Assembly (NCBI GenBank): GCA_041658705.1
Contig: JBAZZT010000006.1
Coordinates: forward strand, 1-64,000
Direction of reading: 5' to 3'
From: CAIKNB01 sp041658705
GTDB lineage: Bacteria > Patescibacteriota > Patescibacteriia > 2-12-FULL-60-25
Length of the DNA: 64,000 nt
Positions 8,408-18,456 of the stretch are shown piece after piece. Within the stretch, counting starts at the first letter, position 1, and the number at the start of each line of letters is the position of its first letter. The notes beneath the pieces were generated by a model that was not told the DNA's origin, searched no databases, and worked only from the letters and a program-made list of their open reading frames with translations. Position numbers and translations under genes: made by a program.

Positions 8408-9010
8408 ATGCCTTCAATCCCCCGCCCCATCCATGACGCTGCCGCGGCTTTCGACGGCTTGCCTGGCGTCGGTCCGCGTGCGGCGTTGCGTTATGCCTAT
8501 TGGCTCGCGGCGCAACCCAAAGAAGCGGCTTTGTCCATGGCGCGCGCTTTTGAGCGGTTGGCGGTCGGTTTGAAAAAATGCGAGATCTGCGGTGCTTGGA
8601 GCGATATCGAAGGCTGCCCCATCTGCCCTGATGCGCGGCGTGACGCTACGCTGTTGTGCATCGTGGGGACGAGCCAAGATATCCGTGTCATCGAGGAGTC
8701 CGGGGCGTTCCGCGGCAAATATCACGTGCTTGGCGGCTTGCTCGATCCGATCGAAGGCAGGACTCCCGAGACTTTGAATTTGACTGCGCTGTATCGCCGC
8801 TTGGAGAGCGATGCCGCGGTGAAGGAAATAATCATCGCGCTCGATCCCGATGTCTCCGGCGACATGACGGCGCTATATCTCATCAAACAACTGGCGCGCT
8901 TCCCCATCAGGATCACACGCCTGGCGCGCGGTTTGCAGAATGGCGCGCAGATCGAATACGCTGACGGCGCGACCATCGCGGATGCGCTGCTCAATCGCCG
9001 CGACCTCTGA
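8408..9010 (+). CDS. recR: Recombination mediator RecR
   Basis: 200 residues, normal length. Helix-hairpin-helix GLPGVGPRAALR (about 17-28), four-Cys zinc finger CEIC...CPIC (about 58-73), then a Toprim domain with the acidic motif ALDPDVSGD (about 144-152). Acts with RecF/RecO to load RecA at gaps. It follows ebfC after a 73-bp gap filled with CTACCGTCT iterated repeat. The start ATG has no Shine-Dalgarno. Confidence 0.95.
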   Translation: MPSIPRPIHDAAAAFDGLPGVGPRAALRYAYWLAAQPKEAALSMARAFERLAVGLKKCEICGAWSDIEGCPICPDARRDATLLCIVGTSQDIRVIEESGAFRGKYHVLGGLLDPIEGRTPETLNLTALYRRLESDAAVKEIIIALDPDVSGDMTALYLIKQLARFPIRITRLARGLQNGAQIEYADGATIADALLNRRDL

Positions 9011-9019
9011 CGGCTAAGC

Positions 9020-9048
9020 TTGACGAAAGGCGCGATTTTGTGTAGAAA
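9020..9048 (+). promoter_or_regulatory. Promoter of the zinc-ribbon gene
   Basis: TTGACG (9020-9025), 17-nt spacer, TAGAAA (9043-9048). The start falls near 9055, giving a ~24-nt leader with GAGGT before the ATG at 9079. Confidence 0.6.
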
Positions 9049-9078
9049 ATAGAGTGCTCTTTTTCGAATCGAGGTAAC

Positions 9079-9474
9079 ATGGAAACAAAGTGCCCGTTCT
9101 GCGAACAGCCCTACACCATGGGAGGAGCTTGCTCCAATCCAAATTGCGGCATGGTGACCGACCGACCCGGGATCCACGCGATTCCGCCGGCGGCGCGCGT
9201 TTCGACCACACCCGAATCCAAATCCAAGTGGATGGATGACGGAAAATGTCCGCGCTGCGGCGACCTGCTGCAGGAGCGCTTCAACTTCTGCCCTGCTTGC
9301 GGTCGACCACGACAACAGGTCATCGACCCATACAGCCTGGTGAGCGGACGCGGGCCAGGACAACCCGGAGTACCCCACATCAGACCGGGACGCCTGCCGG
9401 AAACGCAACCGCAGATGCATTCCAGCTCACACCGCTTGGTCATCCCGCGCAACACCACGCGGGGCGACAAATGA
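9079..9474 (+). CDS. Double zinc-ribbon protein
   Basis: 131 residues with two four-Cys zinc ribbons: C5, C8, C18, C23 and C57, C60, C71, C74. The linker and the C-terminal half are Pro/Gly/Ser-rich and probably disordered. No catalytic motif is visible; likely a binding or scaffold protein. Own promoter at 9020-9048, a GAGGT ribosome site and a strong terminator at 9497-9527, so it is monocistronic. Confidence 0.75.
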   Translation: METKCPFCEQPYTMGGACSNPNCGMVTDRPGIHAIPPAARVSTTPESKSKWMDDGKCPRCGDLLQERFNFCPACGRPRQQVIDPYSLVSGRGPGQPGVPHIRPGRLPETQPQMHSSSHRLVIPRNTTRGDK

Positions 9475-9496
9475 ACCTGCCACGTTCTACGTGGAC

Positions 9497-9527
9497 GCGC
9501 CCCGTACTTTACGGGGCGCTTATTTTT
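9497..9527 (+). terminator. Terminator of the zinc-ribbon gene
   Basis: Stem GCGCCCCGT/ACGGGGCGC followed by TTATTTTT. Confidence 0.8.
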
Positions 9528-9552
9528 ATGCCGTATACCAAAGCACCGGGCT

Positions 9553-9861
9553 TTACCCGATGCTGTTGATTTTGACCTTAGTGAAATGCTGACGATGACC
9601 CACCCGGCGATGGTACTTTGACTTGGCTTTATATTTGACCACGGAAATCTTAGCCGCGCGCCCGTGTCCCACGATTTCGCCCTTGACCGTGCCTTTGACC
9701 GTCGGCGTGCCGAGCTGCATATCTTTGCCTTCCTCATCCGAGATGAGCAGGGTTTCGAACTCCACCGGTTGGCCCGGTTCGATATCCAATTTTTCGACGG
9801 TCAAAACCTCGCCCTCCTGGACGATGTATTGCTTTCCGCCGGTCTTGATGACTGCGAACAT
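9553..9861 (-). CDS. rplU: Large ribosomal subunit protein bL21
   Basis: 102 residues. N-terminal FAVIKTGGKQYIVQEG and C-terminal SKYHRRVGHRQHFTKVKI are the bL21 landmarks (23S rRNA binding). rpmA (bL27), its usual neighbour, is absent here. A strong promoter at 9871-9899 predicts a start only about 3 nt before the ATG, and there is no Shine-Dalgarno, so the mRNA appears leaderless. The promoter overlaps the stop codon of the upstream DUF192 gene. Confidence 0.95.
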   Translation of the reverse strand: MFAVIKTGGKQYIVQEGEVLTVEKLDIEPGQPVEFETLLISDEEGKDMQLGTPTVKGTVKGEIVGHGRAAKISVVKYKAKSKYHRRVGHRQHFTKVKINSIG

Positions 9862-9870
9862 AGTGGGGCG

Positions 9871-9899
9871 ATATTACGGAAAATGCCCAAGATTGTCAA
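9871..9899 (-). promoter_or_regulatory. rplU promoter (leaderless)
   Basis: TTGACA (9894-9899), 17-nt spacer, TAATAT (9871-9876) on the minus strand; the expected start is near 9864 and the ATG is at 9861. Confidence 0.75.
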
Positions 9900-10348
9900 A
9901 TCCCTTGACCGAGCTTGGTTCCCGGGCGGATATCCAGACGCGCCGCCACGCCGGCGTTCAGCTCAATGACCTTATCCGCGTCGAACAACGGGTCGTGCCT
10001 TTGAGTCAGCCCCAAGCCGCGCGGCGGATACAAAGTCACTACCTCCTGCACCTCATCGCCCTTGATCCAGATGATGTCGAGCGGGATTTCCGTGTCCTTC
10101 ATCCAAAACGGATATTTGCCCGGCTTATCGAAGATAAAAAGCATTCCCCTGTCCGGGGCAAGATTTTCGCGGCCCGACAGACCTTTGATGCGCGTCGCAT
10201 CGTTGTCCGCGACTTCCAGCGTGAACTTTTCGCCTTGAATCGAAACGGCGCGCTCCGGCTGCGGCAGAGTTTTACCTCGAGCGGAAAGGAAAGCGCCCGC
10301 GATGATTACGACGGCCAAGAGCGAAATACCGGCAAAAGTTTTTTTCAT
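9896..10348 (-). CDS. DUF192 family envelope protein
   Basis: 150 residues. An N-terminal hydrophobic anchor or signal (about 5-23), then the DUF192 domain with GLSGRENLAPDRGMLF (about 55-70) and the conserved PFWMKDTEIPLDIIWI (about 80-95). The biochemical role of DUF192 is unknown; members are exported or membrane-tethered. It lies between rplU and a MraY/WecA-type transferase, with an intergenic repeat upstream. Confidence 0.85.
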   Translation of the reverse strand: MKKTFAGISLLAVVIIAGAFLSARGKTLPQPERAVSIQGEKFTLEVADNDATRIKGLSGRENLAPDRGMLFIFDKPGKYPFWMKDTEIPLDIIWIKGDEVQEVVTLYPPRGLGLTQRHDPLFDADKVIELNAGVAARLDIRPGTKLGQGI

Positions 10349-10416
10349 ATGATTTTAAGTATGAATCATTCTGGCTACTGCCTACCGTCAGGGCGCATGG
10401 CATGCGCCCCTACTGT

Positions 10417-11511
10417 CTACCGTCTATTCTTGCGTGCATAAAATCCCGCCACGTATGAAGCGACCACGGCCAGGATGAAGAGTCCGAGGATGAGAAAAAT
10501 CTTGCCTTTAGTCTGCAAGGTGAGCGCGACGACTCCGGCCGAGAGCGCAATCAACCACATGAGCAAGACGGCCAGGCGATAGGGCAAACCGGCAGCGAGC
10601 AGTTTGAAGTGCAGATGACTGCGATCGCCGCGATACCAGGGCACGCCGCGTCGGATGCGGCCGAGTGCGACCAAAATTAAATCCATGATGGGCAAGGCCA
10701 GCACGGCGAGCGCAATGGCGATCTTGGCCGTCGAGAGTATGGCCAGCACGGCGAGCGAAAAACCCGCGATGAGCGAACCGGCCTCGGCCAGATACTGTTT
10801 GGCCGGATGGCGGTTGTGCGGCAGAAAACCGAGGAAAGCTCCGCCCACGATGCCCGAGATGAGCGCGATGGCGGGTTGAAAATAGGCGCTGGAGAGCGAC
10901 AGCGCGCCCACCAGTCCGGCGCCGATCACGGTGAGTCCGGTGACCAAGCCGTCCAACCCATCTAAAATTTTCGTGGTGTAAGTCGCGACCACGATCCAAG
11001 CCAGCGTAATCAGATCAGCCGGAAACTGGCTCACGCCCGGCCACCACGAAACCAAATCGCGCGACCACCAGACCAATGATAATCCACCGTGACCCAACGG
11101 CTGCGTGACTTGCGCGATGGTCGTACCCGTCTCAAGCACGACGAACGCCGCGGCCAAAGGAAACAGAATTTGGAGGTGCGCCGGCAATTCTTTTCGATCG
11201 TCGATCAAGCCGCCGACGAGCAAGATGACGAGGCCGACCAGGAATCCGGTTATCTGCAGCGGTTCGAGTCTTGTCTGCTCAAGCCAGCCCAAACCGCCAG
11301 CCAGTCCGATGAGCGCGATGACGACGAGACAAATACCCAAACCGCCCCATTGCGGCATAGCCACCGCATGCTCACGCCGTCCGCCCGGATAGCTCAAGGC
11401 GCCATATTTCCAAGCCAAACGCCGCGTCGCGAAGGCCCCGACCCAAGACAAAATGGCTGCCAACAGCGCAGCGCCCAAAACCAGGATCAATGCAATTTCT
11501 CTGTCGTTCAT
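10417..11511 (-). CDS. MraY/WecA-family phospho-sugar transferase
   Basis: 364 residues, about 10-11 membrane helices. Family motifs: an acidic pair in GGLIDDRKELPAHLQ (about 100-114), ILDGLDGL (about 190-197, the NxxxDGxDGL catalytic region) and GDRSHLHF (about 304-311). Transfers a sugar-1-phosphate from a UDP-sugar to undecaprenyl phosphate on the cytoplasmic face. The HLHF version is typical of WecA/TagO-like enzymes rather than MraY, so it more likely starts a surface polysaccharide, consistent with the Wzy/WaaL-like gene at 16255. Confidence 0.85.
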   Translation of the reverse strand: MNDREIALILVLGAALLAAILSWVGAFATRRLAWKYGALSYPGGRREHAVAMPQWGGLGICLVVIALIGLAGGLGWLEQTRLEPLQITGFLVGLVILLVGGLIDDRKELPAHLQILFPLAAAFVVLETGTTIAQVTQPLGHGGLSLVWWSRDLVSWWPGVSQFPADLITLAWIVVATYTTKILDGLDGLVTGLTVIGAGLVGALSLSSAYFQPAIALISGIVGGAFLGFLPHNRHPAKQYLAEAGSLIAGFSLAVLAILSTAKIAIALAVLALPIMDLILVALGRIRRGVPWYRGDRSHLHFKLLAAGLPYRLAVLLMWLIALSAGVVALTLQTKGKIFLILGLFILAVVASYVAGFYARKNRR

Positions 11512-11584
11512 TCGAAAAATAATTTAGAAGCTGATATAGAAGGCGATTTAAAAGATAGTTTAAACGAAAATTACACAAAATGCC

Positions 11585-11624
11585 ATTTCCTCAAAATGGT
11601 CCGATAGGTACGTTTTGAGGAAAT
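11585..11624 (+). repeat. Conserved-loop hairpin, site B
   Basis: Perfect 12-bp stem: ATTTCCTCAAAA (11585-11596) and TTTTGAGGAAAT (11613-11624), with loop TGGTCCGATAGGTACG (11597-11612). An outer TGCC/GGCA pair may extend it. It lies 42 bp before the PaaX/Cas2-like gene. Confidence 0.9.
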
Positions 11625-11666
11625 CTGGCATTGACATAAAAGTAAAAATCTGGCAGCGGTATTAGT

Positions 11667-12218
11667 ATGATGAGGAAGTCCAAAGACAAGCTCGGTTGCG
11701 TAACAACAGCCATCCTGGAAATGCTGGCTGTTGGAGGGACGGTGACGCTGATCGGATTTTTGTCGCAAGGCCGCACGGCACCAAAACTTCTCAGAGGTTT
11801 GAAAGAGTATTCGGTTTGGAGAATCAATAAACTATTAGCTCAACTTAAACTACGCGGTTTCATACACTACGATCCGGATGATGAATTTTCCCCAGTACTG
11901 CTGACCGAAAAGGGATTTGTCAGGCTGGCCAAGGAAAAAATCAAAAGTCGAGCTTATCCGAAATGGGACCATCTGTGGCGTTTGATCGTTTTCGATATTT
12001 CCGAACAAAAAAGAACCCGTCGGGCATTCCAGCGCAGCTTGACTGAAATCGGCTGTTTTAAAGTGCAACGAAGTATTTATGCCTATCCGTACGATTGTAA
12101 GAATGAGCTCATGATTTTGGCTTCAAACAAAAATATCAAACATGAAGTCGCGATTTTTACCGTTCCATATTTGGCCCAATATGAAAAATCCGCACGCGAC
12201 TTCTATTTTTCACGCTAA
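11667..12218 (+). CDS. Stand-alone PaaX/Cas2-like protein
   Basis: 183 residues. Residues 10-95 look like a PaaX-type winged helix (two helices, YSVWRINKLLAQLKLRGFI as recognition region, LLTEKGFVRL wing). Residues 105-183 follow the Cas2 ferredoxin-fold pattern: LIVFDISEQKRTRR (acidic residue after strand 1), LTEIGCFKVQRSIY (the G-x-VQ-S-[VY] signature) and AIFTVPYL. No cas1, no other cas gene and no CRISPR array occur in the window. The gene is flanked 42 bp upstream and 18 bp downstream by the same hairpin in the same orientation. GC content looks lower than its neighbours. It could be a transcription regulator, a nuclease, or the enzyme that moves or reads the hairpins; the last is inference. 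Confidence 0.75.
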   Translation: MMRKSKDKLGCVTTAILEMLAVGGTVTLIGFLSQGRTAPKLLRGLKEYSVWRINKLLAQLKLRGFIHYDPDDEFSPVLLTEKGFVRLAKEKIKSRAYPKWDHLWRLIVFDISEQKRTRRAFQRSLTEIGCFKVQRSIYAYPYDCKNELMILASNKNIKHEVAIFTVPYLAQYEKSARDFYFSR

Positions 12219-12235
12219 CTAACTAACCACAGCTG

Positions 12236-12275
12236 ATTTCCTCAAAATGGTCCGATAGGTACGATTTGAGGAAAT
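12236..12275 (+). repeat. Conserved-loop hairpin, site C
   Basis: Stem ATTTCCTCAAAA (12236-12247) and ATTTGAGGAAAT (12264-12275), 11 of 12 paired, loop identical to site B. It lies between the PaaX/Cas2-like stop and the 3' end of the convergent gene. Confidence 0.9.
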
Positions 12276-12290
12276 GCGCAATCAAACAAT

Positions 12291-13031
12291 CTATTTGATT
12301 TCTATTGATTTAACAAAGTCCTTCAACTCTTGTTCGGTCACGGGGTTTGCTCCGGCACTCAAATCAAATTTGAAGATAGCCAACTGATATTTTTTCTTTA
12401 AGGGGACAAAAACATAAGCCGTATTTTTATTCAATGGGTATTCAGGTCCCAACTCGTCCCAATCCAGATCCCTCTCTATTTTAGTCATGTCCTGATACGT
12501 CATCAAAGCGACTTCGCCGCCCGAAACCTTATATCTCTGCGGTTTTTCGTAAGGAAACATGACCACTCCGTTCTTGGTCGGCAAGCTTGAATTATCGCAA
12601 AAATATTTTCCGCGAGCAGTGCTGAAATCAATAGTCGCACCGCAAGCTAAATAGCCGGGGCTCGTTTGATCGCCGAATTTCAAATAAAATTCCTCCCCGG
12701 CGTAATCGCCTCTTTGTTCAGTCAGCTCGGCCACGCCCCACTTAACAGGATAAACGAACGAAAGTCCCAAGACATCGCTAGAATAATGCAATTTCAAATC
12801 CGTACCTACGATTAGTGATTTTAGATCCGTGACTTGTTGTTGTAATCCAGTGACTTGGGCTTGAATTGATTTACCGCTGGTTGGTTTTGAGATGAAACCT
12901 ATGTCCAGTGGCGTCGCTGTATATTGCGCAATGAGCAAGATACAGACGGCTAAGCTGAACGAGGCGATGACGAACGCAAGCCACGGCATGACGATGGAAC
13001 GCATACGGCTTATCTTTTTTGGATTGGGCAT
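12291..13031 (-). CDS. Membrane-anchored protein, unknown
   Basis: 246 residues. One N-terminal TM helix (about 15-37), a short coiled coil (QAQVTGLQQQVTDLKSLI, about 57-74), then a beta-rich outer domain with two Cys (in LACGATI and YFCDNSS) that may form a disulfide. It starts 6 bp after the stop of the ClpC-like gene on the same strand, so it is the last gene of that operon. No family recognised. Confidence 0.7.
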   Translation of the reverse strand: MPNPKKISRMRSIVMPWLAFVIASFSLAVCILLIAQYTATPLDIGFISKPTSGKSIQAQVTGLQQQVTDLKSLIVGTDLKLHYSSDVLGLSFVYPVKWGVAELTEQRGDYAGEEFYLKFGDQTSPGYLACGATIDFSTARGKYFCDNSSLPTKNGVVMFPYEKPQRYKVSGGEVALMTYQDMTKIERDLDWDELGPEYPLNKNTAYVFVPLKKKYQLAIFKFDLSAGANPVTEQELKDFVKSIEIK

Positions 13032-13037
13032 ATTTTT

Positions 13038-15734
<2,697 letters not shown>

Positions 15735-15735
15735 A

Positions 15736-16128
15736 TCACAGTCCTATTTGATTGAAGAACGCGCCTTTGATGCCGCTCGTGATGCCCAGAGTCAGAAAAA
15801 CCGGCGGCGCCGCGATCCAGGCGATTATGCCGACGAAATAGACCAACGCAATCACGACCACGGCCACCAAGCGGCCGATGAGCACGAAGAAGCGCATCAT
15901 GATGCTGATCAGGCGGCTGGCGCGGTCGTGATAGCCGTACATGGGCACGAAAAAATTCTTGAGCCAGATCTTCAGACCAAAACTCCGTACGCGATAATTC
16001 AACGCACGCCACGCTTTCAGCACGATCTTTTTAAGCCCGGTGGTATACCACCACACGGGGAACCATAAAAAGCTCCCAAAAAAATCCACCAACAGAGTTT
16101 TGGAAAACTGGATTAGATGCGTAGTCAC
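15736..16128 (-). CDS. Small membrane protein coupled to the Clp-like ATPase
   Basis: 130 residues, one helix near 10-28 and two hydrophobic segments near 80-120, with a basic middle (KAWRALNYRVRSFGLKIW). The stop is 1 bp from the start of the Clp-like gene, so the two are translationally coupled and the products may work together at the membrane. No family recognised. Confidence 0.7.
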   Translation of the reverse strand: MTTHLIQFSKTLLVDFFGSFLWFPVWWYTTGLKKIVLKAWRALNYRVRSFGLKIWLKNFFVPMYGYHDRASRLISIMMRFFVLIGRLVAVVVIALVYFVGIIAWIAAPPVFLTLGITSGIKGAFFNQIGL

Positions 16129-16254
16129 GCCGCAAGTATAGCAGAAAGATAGACGGTAGACAGTAGACGGTAGACAGTAGCTGAAAATGAAAAGTAGTTA
16201 GTAGCTAGCATTTAGTAGTTAGGGAGTCTGACCCTAACTACTAACTACTGAATA

Positions 16255-17553
16255 CTAACTACTTTTTTCCCGTCTATCCGCTGCAAGCGCCGCCAGAATC
16301 AGATAGAACCACAAACCTGAAAGGCTGAAATCAAAACCAGTCAGTCCGGCGACGAGATACGCCGCCAAAGCACCGGCCACCGCCGCGACCCACGACCTGC
16401 TCCCGGAATGCTTCAGCTGCTGCGACAGTCGCTGCGCGGCCAAGATGCAAACCGCGATAAAAAGCATCAAGCCGGCCAAGCCCGCGGCCCACAACACATC
16501 GAAAAAAATATTGTGCAAGCGATCGGCGATAGACGGATCAGGCACAGCGTAATCCCGATTCCTTTCGTTTTCGTTTTTGACGCGCAAGATGGAATAGTTT
16601 TCGTAAGTGTCGATCCCGTAACCCAAAATTGGTCGCCGCGGTATCAATTCCGCCGCGTATTTCCACTCCGCCACGCGGGCCAAAGTCGAGCCCTGGCTGA
16701 AATCGGCGGTCGCGCCGACGCGATATAAAAACGAATTGCTCGAACGCATCAAAAACGGACGGAACGTGAAAAGTCCCAACGCGACGGTTAAGGCCAGAAC
16801 TCCGATCAAAGCGGCGAATCCAAAATACCACCGCCTGCTCCTTAGTTTGCCTAGAACGACGTAAACGAGGATCGCGGCGACTGCGGCTAGCCAAGCACCG
16901 CGCGAATAAGTCAACCCGACGGCGCAAATCGCGAGCAGCGCGGAGAGGATCGCGACATAGCGAAAACTGCGCCTTCGACTTTCTTTCCAAACCACAAGAC
17001 AGATCGGTAGTGCCATGGCCAGATAAGCGCCGAGAAAATTCGGATGGCCTAAAGTCGAAAAAGCACGCGTGGGACCGGATCGGCCGTAAATCGGAAAAGC
17101 GTGATGCAGATAACTCAAATCGATTCCAAACCATTGCAAGATGCCGTAAACCGCGATCAAACCCGCCACAAAACTCGTGGTGACGGCGAAGATGCGCCAA
17201 TCCGCGTCTTTGGCCCAGGTACGAAGCGCGAAATAAACCAGGGTCAGACTGGCATAAAAAAGCAAACCAGTGGAGCGCTCGTAAGTCCCGAAAAAACTAG
17301 CCGCCGGATTGACTGAAAGGATGCTGCTCAAGGCCAAAGCCACAAACAGCAAGGCCACGGCCAAATCAAGCCGGTTCAAGCGTGCCACCCAAGCACTCAA
17401 CCGACCTGCCTTAAAAAAATACCACGAACCGATAATCAGACAAGCGACGCTGCCAATCAACAACAGCAAAATCTTCGGCGGTTCATAGGGGAACTCGGCG
17501 GTGAATTCCATCACCCCCGGCAAAAGCGCCAAAAAAAATAGGAAGATGGACAT
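16255..17553 (-). CDS. Wzy/WaaL-like O-antigen ligase/polymerase
   Basis: 432 residues with about 11 TM helices. The Wzy_C region shows STLGHPNFLGAYLAMALP (about 165-182), LTYSRGAWLA (about 213-222) and, in the large loop, the RRPILGYGIDTYENY pattern (about 310-325), all typical of the family. It joins undecaprenyl-linked glycans or moves them to an acceptor outside the membrane. Glycosylation of pilins or S-layer by related PglL-type enzymes is a possible alternative role. The gaps on both sides are filled by iterated repeats. Confidence 0.85.
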   Translation of the reverse strand: MSIFLFFLALLPGVMEFTAEFPYEPPKILLLLIGSVACLIIGSWYFFKAGRLSAWVARLNRLDLAVALLFVALALSSILSVNPAASFFGTYERSTGLLFYASLTLVYFALRTWAKDADWRIFAVTTSFVAGLIAVYGILQWFGIDLSYLHHAFPIYGRSGPTRAFSTLGHPNFLGAYLAMALPICLVVWKESRRRSFRYVAILSALLAICAVGLTYSRGAWLAAVAAILVYVVLGKLRSRRWYFGFAALIGVLALTVALGLFTFRPFLMRSSNSFLYRVGATADFSQGSTLARVAEWKYAAELIPRRPILGYGIDTYENYSILRVKNENERNRDYAVPDPSIADRLHNIFFDVLWAAGLAGLMLFIAVCILAAQRLSQQLKHSGSRSWVAAVAGALAAYLVAGLTGFDFSLSGLWFYLILAALAADRREKSS

Positions 17554-17699
17554 GCGGGGGGGGTAGTCGAAAGTTAAAAGTCTAAAAAGTAGCTGGTATC
17601 CAGTAGCTGGTTGCTGGTATTCCGAAATACTAGCTATGAGCTACCAAATACCAGCTACTCGAATATCTACTTCTTTTTGATCGGCGAAGTCAGCGGAAT

Positions 17700-18041
17700 C
17701 TACCGGCATTTGCCACCCAAGCAATCCCGATCCTGGGTACACACATTCCCCTGCGCTGCCTTAGGGCCGCCGAGGCAAGTCTTGCGTGACGGCGGATTGG
17801 TCGGCTTGGTCGGCGAAGTCAACGCGGCGTACTGACATCGTCCACCCAAGCAATCCAGGTCCTTGGTGCACTTATTTCCCTGCGCTGCTTTAGGACCGCC
17901 GACGCAAATCTTTTGGGACGGGTTGGAACGTAAGAGCGCAATACCCGCGGCAAGACCCAAAGCGGCGACGGCGACGATGCCGACGATGACTGCGGTCTTG
18001 GTTTTAGTCTTAGTCTGGGTAGCAGTTGAGATATCTGGCAT
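17700..18041 (-). CDS. Secreted protein with two tandem Cys-rich repeats
   Basis: 113 residues from the ATG at 18041. One TM or signal helix (about 18-38), then two copies of a ~30-residue unit: GGPKAAQGNKCTKDLDCLGG and GGPKAAQGNVCTQDRDCLGG, each with four Cys (one before GGPK, two in CT-D-DC, one after LGG). The copies are separated by a Thr/Pro linker. It probably folds as two small disulfide knots outside the cell. The family is unknown to me; similar short C-x-D-x-DC units occur in secreted proteins of environmental bacteria. Confidence 0.75.
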   Translation of the reverse strand: MPDISTATQTKTKTKTAVIVGIVAVAALGLAAGIALLRSNPSQKICVGGPKAAQGNKCTKDLDCLGGRCQYAALTSPTKPTNPPSRKTCLGGPKAAQGNVCTQDRDCLGGKCR

Positions 18042-18107
18042 ATACAAATAAAAGAATTATTGCCTGGATGATAGCAAACTACGCCGCGTAAATCGATTTT
18101 TCGTCAA

Positions 18108-18418
18108 GTGTGGGATAGAGAGTAGAGGGTAGAGGATAGTCAGACGTAGGGGCGCATGCCATGCGCCCAGGCAGACGGTAGCCAGAGAACATAAAACAAA
18201 TGTCATCCTGGCACGGCGTTCGCGAACGCCGTGCCCTTGAGCGCAGCGAAGGACCTTCCTCTGGCTGATTCCGTAGGGGCGACCCGTTGGGTCGCCCCTA
18301 CGGGTACCTAAAGGAACTGGAAGATTCTTCGGCCGTCAGACGGCCTCAAGAATGACATCCTCTTATTACCAAAAGGGCGCACGACCGTGCGCCCCTACGT
18401 CTGGCTACCGTCTAGTCA
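18108..18418. repeat. Repeat-filled intergenic block
   Basis: No gene. It holds TAGAGGGTAGAGG iterations, two GGGGCGCATGCCATGCGCCC-type hairpins (near 18149-18169 and 18367-18396), a partial R1 unit (18202-18254) and a GTAGGGGCGACCC palindrome near 18270-18305. Confidence 0.75.
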
Positions 18419-18419
18419 A

Positions 18420-18448
18420 TTGACTCCACTGTCCGCTCGCGGAACAAT
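18420..18448 (+). promoter_or_regulatory. Promoter of the D1-only Clp gene (leaderless)
   Basis: TTGACT (18420-18425), 17-nt spacer, AACAAT (18443-18448). The start is expected at about 18455, 2 nt before the ATG. Confidence 0.5.
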
Positions 18449-18456
18449 AGGCGCAT

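Noticed and set aside
9475..9552. Replication terminus at the plus-to-minus switch of gene direction
   Set aside because: Minus-strand genes already occur at 2690-4313 and 6629-7905, and no dif-like site could be recognised.
9623..10441. 272-codon plus-strand ORF over rplU and the DUF192 gene
   Set aside because: Shadow of two well-supported minus-strand genes.
11667..12218. CRISPR-Cas locus, because of the Cas2-like fold
   Set aside because: No repeat-spacer array and no other cas gene occur within the window. The winged helix at the N-terminus is that of PaaX-type stand-alone proteins.
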